Part shown: in pieces, positions 60,108 through 64,000 of the stretch | Numbering within the stretch: position 1 is the stretch's first letter | Layout: the number at the start of each line of letters is the position of its first letter | Assembly (NCBI GenBank): GCA_017505725.1 | Contig: JAFVOR010000053.1 | Coordinates: 1-64,000, forward strand | Length of the DNA: 64,000 bases | From: Alistipes sp. | Lineage (GTDB): Bacteria; Bacteroidota; Bacteroidia; Bacteroidales; Rikenellaceae | Reading direction: 5' to 3' | Notes under the pieces: model-generated | Seen by the model: the letters and a program-made list of their open reading frames with translations, nothing else | Database searches by the model: none | What the model was told of the DNA's origin: nothing | Made by a program: the position numbers and the translations under genes

Positions 60108-60132
60108 AAAGGCGACAATTAGTGCCGCCTTT
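60108..60132 (-). terminator. Weak hairpin after purC
   Basis: Stem AAAGGCG / CGCCTTT with an 11-base loop between purC and the nucleotidase gene; no proper T-run, so termination may be partial. Confidence 0.4.
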
Positions 60133-60158
60133 GATTGTTATAACTATTTGAAATTCAA

Positions 60159-61103
60159 TTAAAGAGTTGCCAAGAACTCGGTAACATTCTTTGCGATACG
60201 AGCCTCAACATCGTCGCACTCGGCCTTAACGAACTTCTCACCTACGATATTCTCGTACAACTCGATATAGCGCTCGGTGATGCTTGCAACAATCTCAGGA
60301 GTCATTTCAGGCACCTGCTGTCCATCCTGACCCTGGAAACCGTTAGCCATAAGCCACTCGCGAACAAACTCCTTCGAGAGCTGCTTCTGCTTCTCGCCCT
60401 TCGCAAGACGCTCCTCGTAGCCCTCAGCGTAGAAGTAACGCGACGAATCAGGTGTGTGAATCTCGTCCATAAGGTAGATTACACCATTCTTCTTACCGAA
60501 CTCGTACTTGGTATCAACAAGAATCAAGCCCATCTTGGCAGCAATCTCGGTACCACGCTGGAAGATAGCCTGTGTATACTTCTCGAGCTGCTCGTAGTCC
60601 TCGCGCGAAACGATACCCTGTGCGATAATATCCTCCTTCGAGATATCCTCATCGTGACCCTCGGCAGCCTTGGTTGTAGGGGTAATAATCGGAGTTGGGA
60701 ACTTCTGATTCTCGACCATACCCTCCGGCATCTCAACACCGCAAATTACACGCTTGCCAGCCTTGTACTCGCGCCAAGCGTGGCCCGAAAGGTAGCCGCG
60801 AATAACCATCTCCACCTTGAAAGGCTCGCACTTGTGACCTACGGTAACCATTGGGTCCGGAGTAGCGATCTTCCAATTAGGGAGGATATCGGTGGTTGCG
60901 TCGAGGAACTTAGCAGCAATCTGGTTGAGCACCTGTCCCTTGAAAGGAATACCCTTTGGCAACACAACATCGAATGCCGATATACGGTCCGACACCACCA
61001 TTACGAGATAGTCGCCCTCGATGCTATAAACATCGCGTACCTTACCAACATAGTGGTTAGTCTGACCTGGCAACTGCAAATTTGTCTTAACGATTGCTTC
61101 CAT
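60159..61103 (-). CDS. purC: SAICAR synthetase
   Basis: Purine synthesis enzyme that joins carboxyaminoimidazole ribotide to aspartate using ATP. Motifs: [20 protein letters not shown], then [19 protein letters not shown] (ATP and phosphate binding), [20 protein letters not shown] and [20 protein letters not shown] with the [11 protein letters not shown] continuation. 314 residues, the longer bacterial form. Promoter TATCTTTG at 61144-61151. No other pur genes are in the window. Identification is secure. Confidence 0.97.
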   Translation of the reverse strand: MEAIVKTNLQLPGQTNHYVGKVRDVYSIEGDYLVMVVSDRISAFDVVLPKGIPFKGQVLNQIAAKFLDATTDILPNWKIATPDPMVTVGHKCEPFKVEMVIRGYLSGHAWREYKAGKRVICGVEMPEGMVENQKFPTPIITPTTKAAEGHDEDISKEDIIAQGIVSREDYEQLEKYTQAIFQRGTEIAAKMGLILVDTKYEFGKKNGVIYLMDEIHTPDSSRYFYAEGYEERLAKGEKQKQLSKEFVREWLMANGFQGQDGQQVPEMTPEIVASITERYIELYENIVGEKFVKAECDDVEARIAKNVTEFLATL

Positions 61104-61143
61104 AAATCTATACTATTTATATTATTATTGTATTCTTTGGGTG

Positions 61144-61151
61144 CAAAGATA
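61144..61151 (-). promoter_or_regulatory. Promoter (-7 element) of purC
   Basis: Minus-strand TATCTTTG matching TAnnTTTG, about 41 bases upstream of the start codon. No purine riboswitch was seen in the leader. Confidence 0.78.
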
Positions 61152-61554
61152 GAAAAAAAGTGTCATATATGTTCAATTTATGCCCAAAAATTTAGCATCC
61201 AAAAGGAGCAAAGAGAGGGAGCGTCGACCACTCAATTCCGTCACCACCCCAACCAACCGACATTATGCACTTTTGACATAACCAAAACACTCTAACGCAT
61301 TTTTACCCAACCACAGAGATTTTGCCCTGAAAAAATGGTTACATTTCGTAACCTCAATCCCACCCTCAAAACCCAATCTCAAAATGGCTCCAGAGCACCG
61401 TAAAAGCGGCAAATAGCTCAAAAACCGGTCCAAATTATTAAAAAATTTACATTTTAATTATCACATTTTCCTATTTGTTTGCTTTCGAATTGAAAGTAAA
61501 TAGCCTATATTTTGTAACAACCTGTCAAAACACCCTATTTTTATTATTAAAATA
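61152..61554. other. AT-rich intergenic stretch between purC and susC-like gene
   Basis: About 400 bases. I see no gene and none of the F1/F2 elements. It separates two divergent promoters. Confidence 0.7.
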
Positions 61555-61586
61555 TTTGGATAATTGATTGGAGATTGTTATCTTTG
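61555..61586 (+). promoter_or_regulatory. Promoter of the susC-like gene
   Basis: -33 TTTG (61555-61558) and -7 TATCTTTG (61579-61586), 20 bases apart, a near-perfect Bacteroidetes promoter, with a 54-base leader. Confidence 0.82.
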
Positions 61587-61640
61587 CGCCATACGTACTT
61601 TATATATATAATATATTTTACACTTTTAAATTAAATGCTT

Positions 61641-64000
61641 ATGGTTAAAAAAATTGTACTATCAGTGGCTGCGGTTCTGTTCGCTTGCACTTCGGTGTTC
61701 GCACAGAATAAGCAGGTTTCAGGTACAGTTACCGGACCGGACAAATCTCCGGTTGTCGGTGCTACCGTAGTGGTAGAGGGTACCACTTTGGGTACTTCGA
61801 CCGATATGCAGGGAAAGTTTACGCTGAGCGCCCCAGTTAACGGCACTCTCGTCTTCTCATTTATCGGTTACGAAGACACCAAGATTGCCATTAATGGCAA
61901 GACTACCTTGAACGTAGTTCTCAAGGAGGCATCTAAGTCTATCGACGACATCATCGTCATAGCCTTCGGTGAGGCCAAGAAGGACGCGTTTACAGGTTCG
62001 GCTAAGGTTGTGTCGTCGGAAGACTTGACCAAGACTCAGTCGTCGAACGTATCGGACGCCTTGATTGGTAAGGTTGCCGGTATGCAGATGTCGTCGTCTT
62101 CGGGTCGTCCAGGTGCACAGGCTTCGATCACAGTTCGTGGTCCGGGTTCAATCTACTCGGGTACTCAGCCTTTGTGGGTTGTGGACGGTATGCCTTATGA
62201 GGGCGATATCAACCACATCAACCCTGCTGATATCGAGTCGATTACCGTTCAGAAGGATGCAGCTTCGAACGCATTGTATGGTGCTCGTGGTGCGAACGGT
62301 GTGATTATGGTTACTACCAAGCGTGCTAAGGTTGGTGACGCTCGCATTACCTTCGATGGCAAGTGGGGTCTTAACACCCGCGCTTTGCAGACCTACGACT
62401 ATGTAGACAACGCAGGTGAGTACTACGCTTTGCACTATCAGGCACTCTACAACAACTACCTCCTTGGTGGTAAGAGCGCATCTGAGGCTCACCTCTTGGC
62501 TAACAACCTCCTCACTTCGAACAACCCTGGTGGTTTGGGTTACAACGTTATGACTGTTCCTGCAGGCCAGACTCTTATCGGCTCGAACGGCAAGTTGAAC
62601 CCTAACGCAACAGTTGGTCGCAAGGTGAACTACGAGGGTCAGGACTATTGGTTGCAGCCAGACGACTGGTTGAACGCACTCTACAAGCCTTCGTTCCGTC
62701 AGGAGTACAACGTAAACGTATCGGCAGCAGGTGAGAAGACAAACTTCTTTGCTTCGTTCGGTTACTTGGACAACAACGGTATCATCGAGGGTTCGCGCCA
62801 GCAGCGTTACACCACTCGTTTGCGTGCCGACTACCAGGCTAAGAAGTGGTTCAAGGTTGGTGGTAACTTCTCTTACACCAATATGACCACTTACCAGGGC
62901 GATAGAGGTGAGGGTGCAAGCGACGGTGGTAACGTATTTGCTACTGCTTTGCAGACTGCTCCTATCTACCCTATCTTCATCCGTAACGGACAGGGCGGTC
63001 ACATCTACGACAAGTGGGGCTTCCCTATCTACGATATCGGTAACGGTGCCAACGCAGGTATGATGCGTACAACCGGTGGTACTTCGAACGAGTTGCAGGA
63101 TATCCAGCTCAACAAGTACACTTCGAACGACAACGCATTCTCGGCAAGCGGTTTCGCTGAGGTACGCTTCTACCGCGACTTGAAGTTCATCTTCAACGCA
63201 GGTATGAACCTCGATGAGATGCGTACAACCGAACTCCTCAACCCATACTACGGTCAGTTTGCATCGGAGGGTGGTATTGTAGGAAAGGGTCACGATCGCG
63301 AGATTTCGTACAACTTGCAGCAGTTGCTCAACTACACCCACACATTCGGCACAAAGCACAACCTCGATGTACTCGTTGGTCACGAGACCTACGACCTCAA
63401 GCTCTATAGACTCAGCGCATCGAAGGCTATGATGTTTGCTTACGACAACGACGAGTTGAATGGTTTGGTAGTTGACAAGCAGGACGCACGCTCGAGCGTT
63501 TCGCACTACAACAACGAGGGTTTCTTTGCTCGTGCTCAGTATGACTTCGACCAGCGTATCTTCGTATCGGCTTCGTACCGTCGTGATGCATCGTCGAACT
63601 TCCACCCAGATAACCGTTGGGGTAACTTCTGGTCGGCTTCGGCAGCTTGGATCATCAACCGTGAGTCGTGGTTCCCACAGAACAAGGTTGTAGACCTCCT
63701 CAAGGTTAAGGCTTCTTACGGTTCGCAGGGTAACGATAAGCTCGGTGGTTACACCATCTCTACTTACTATGCAGATATGTACTCTATCTCGAACGACGGT
63801 CAGGGCGGTATCGCTACTATCTTCGCTCGTAAGGGTAACAAGGATATCACTTGGGAGACCAACGGTAACCTCAACGTAGGTGTTGAGTTCGGCTTGTGGC
63901 AGAACCGCCTCTACGGTAATGTTGACTACTTCTACCGCAAGACTTCGGATATGTTGTTCAACCTTCAGGTTGCTCCATCGAATGGTTACTCGACTTACTA
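61641..64000 (+). CDS. SusC/RagA-family TonB-linked outer-membrane protein (partial, cut by window end)
   Basis: The first 786 codons of a TonB-dependent porin that imports glycans or peptides with a SusD-type partner, expected downstream. Start at MVKKIVLSVAAVLFACTSVFA (an ATG 6 bases earlier is in frame); cleavage follows VFAQ. Residues about 24-105 form a carboxypeptidase-regulatory-like domain (VSGTVTGPDKSPVVGATVVV), then a TonB box region (DDIIVIAFGEAKKDAFTGS) and plug domain with SSSSGRPGAQASITVRGPGS and NALYGARGANGVIMVTTK. The barrel follows. The frame is open to the last base. Codon use is strongly biased, as in abundant proteins. Substrate not known. Confidence 0.96.
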   Translation, partial: MVKKIVLSVAAVLFACTSVFAQNKQVSGTVTGPDKSPVVGATVVVEGTTLGTSTDMQGKFTLSAPVNGTLVFSFIGYEDTKIAINGKTTLNVVLKEASKSIDDIIVIAFGEAKKDAFTGSAKVVSSEDLTKTQSSNVSDALIGKVAGMQMSSSSGRPGAQASITVRGPGSIYSGTQPLWVVDGMPYEGDINHINPADIESITVQKDAASNALYGARGANGVIMVTTKRAKVGDARITFDGKWGLNTRALQTYDYVDNAGEYYALHYQALYNNYLLGGKSASEAHLLANNLLTSNNPGGLGYNVMTVPAGQTLIGSNGKLNPNATVGRKVNYEGQDYWLQPDDWLNALYKPSFRQEYNVNVSAAGEKTNFFASFGYLDNNGIIEGSRQQRYTTRLRADYQAKKWFKVGGNFSYTNMTTYQGDRGEGASDGGNVFATALQTAPIYPIFIRNGQGGHIYDKWGFPIYDIGNGANAGMMRTTGGTSNELQDIQLNKYTSNDNAFSASGFAEVRFYRDLKFIFNAGMNLDEMRTTELLNPYYGQFASEGGIVGKGHDREISYNLQQLLNYTHTFGTKHNLDVLVGHETYDLKLYRLSASKAMMFAYDNDELNGLVVDKQDARSSVSHYNNEGFFARAQYDFDQRIFVSASYRRDASSNFHPDNRWGNFWSASAAWIINRESWFPQNKVVDLLKVKASYGSQGNDKLGGYTISTYYADMYSISNDGQGGIATIFARKGNKDITWETNGNLNVGVEFGLWQNRLYGNVDYFYRKTSDMLFNLQVAPSNGYSTY

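Overview
The window looks like chromosome of a Bacteroidales gut bacterium, possibly Alistipes-like (the genus is a guess). The grounds are a SusC/RagA receptor, fimbrillin-like and BspA-type surface lipoproteins, a GlcN6P deaminase fused to a PIG-L domain, and promoters of the Bacteroidetes type (TAnnTTTG near -7), which I could place in front of about 15 transcription units. Most genes look close to 50% GC by eye; a stretch at about 23.9-28.3 kb is visibly more AT-rich.

Layout. 0.15-4.9 kb: methionine operon on the minus strand (metY, metX, hom) that also carries a glycosyltransferase. 5.0-13.9 kb: minus-strand scavenging operon (ROK sugar kinase, SGNH hydrolase, two tandem GH3 glucosidases, glycerophosphodiesterase, organophosphate transporter). 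14.0-17.8 kb: plus-strand histidine phosphatase, polyprenyl synthetase and U32 protein. 17.8-23.9 kb: four-gene minus-strand operon made of an outer-membrane barrel protein, a voltage-gated-type ion channel with a non-canonical pore, and two DUF262 proteins, one with a DUF1524 (HNH) end. This is the best candidate for an undescribed system, probably anti-phage. 23.9-28.3 kb: AT-rich patch with a recombinase remnant, a BspA-like leucine-rich lipoprotein, a hypothetical membrane protein and micro-genes. 28.3-28.6 kb: initiator tRNA with a displaced copy of its own 3' end. 28.9-36.9 kb: two giant repeat lipoproteins with a micro-gene between them.

37.0-41.5 kb: Pit-type phosphate transporter and an abundant-looking OmpA-like/TPR lipoprotein. 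42.0-46.6 kb: tRNA-Ser, again with a displaced 3' end copy, then yebC, a GlcN6P deaminase/PIG-L fusion, nagB and two small membrane proteins. 46.7-53.2 kb: a surface phosphoesterase, then gcvH, birA, a Tat-type FAD oxidoreductase and dapD in one minus-strand run. 53.5-58.6 kb: small ORF, ECF-type sigma factor, a repeat-filled gap, CDF transporter, SGNH hydrolase, proS. 58.7-64.0 kb: 5'-nucleotidase family protein, purC, and the first 2.36 kb of a susC-like gene that runs off the window.

Intergenic DNA carries two families of palindromic elements that I found by reading. F1 is about 95-130 bp, with terminal inverted repeats and a central hairpin whose arms co-vary. F2 is about 85 bp, also with a co-varying hairpin, and is once nested inside F1. 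There are also TTAAGG-rich inverted arrays and many 6-10-base tandem repeats, one of them inside the birA reading frame.
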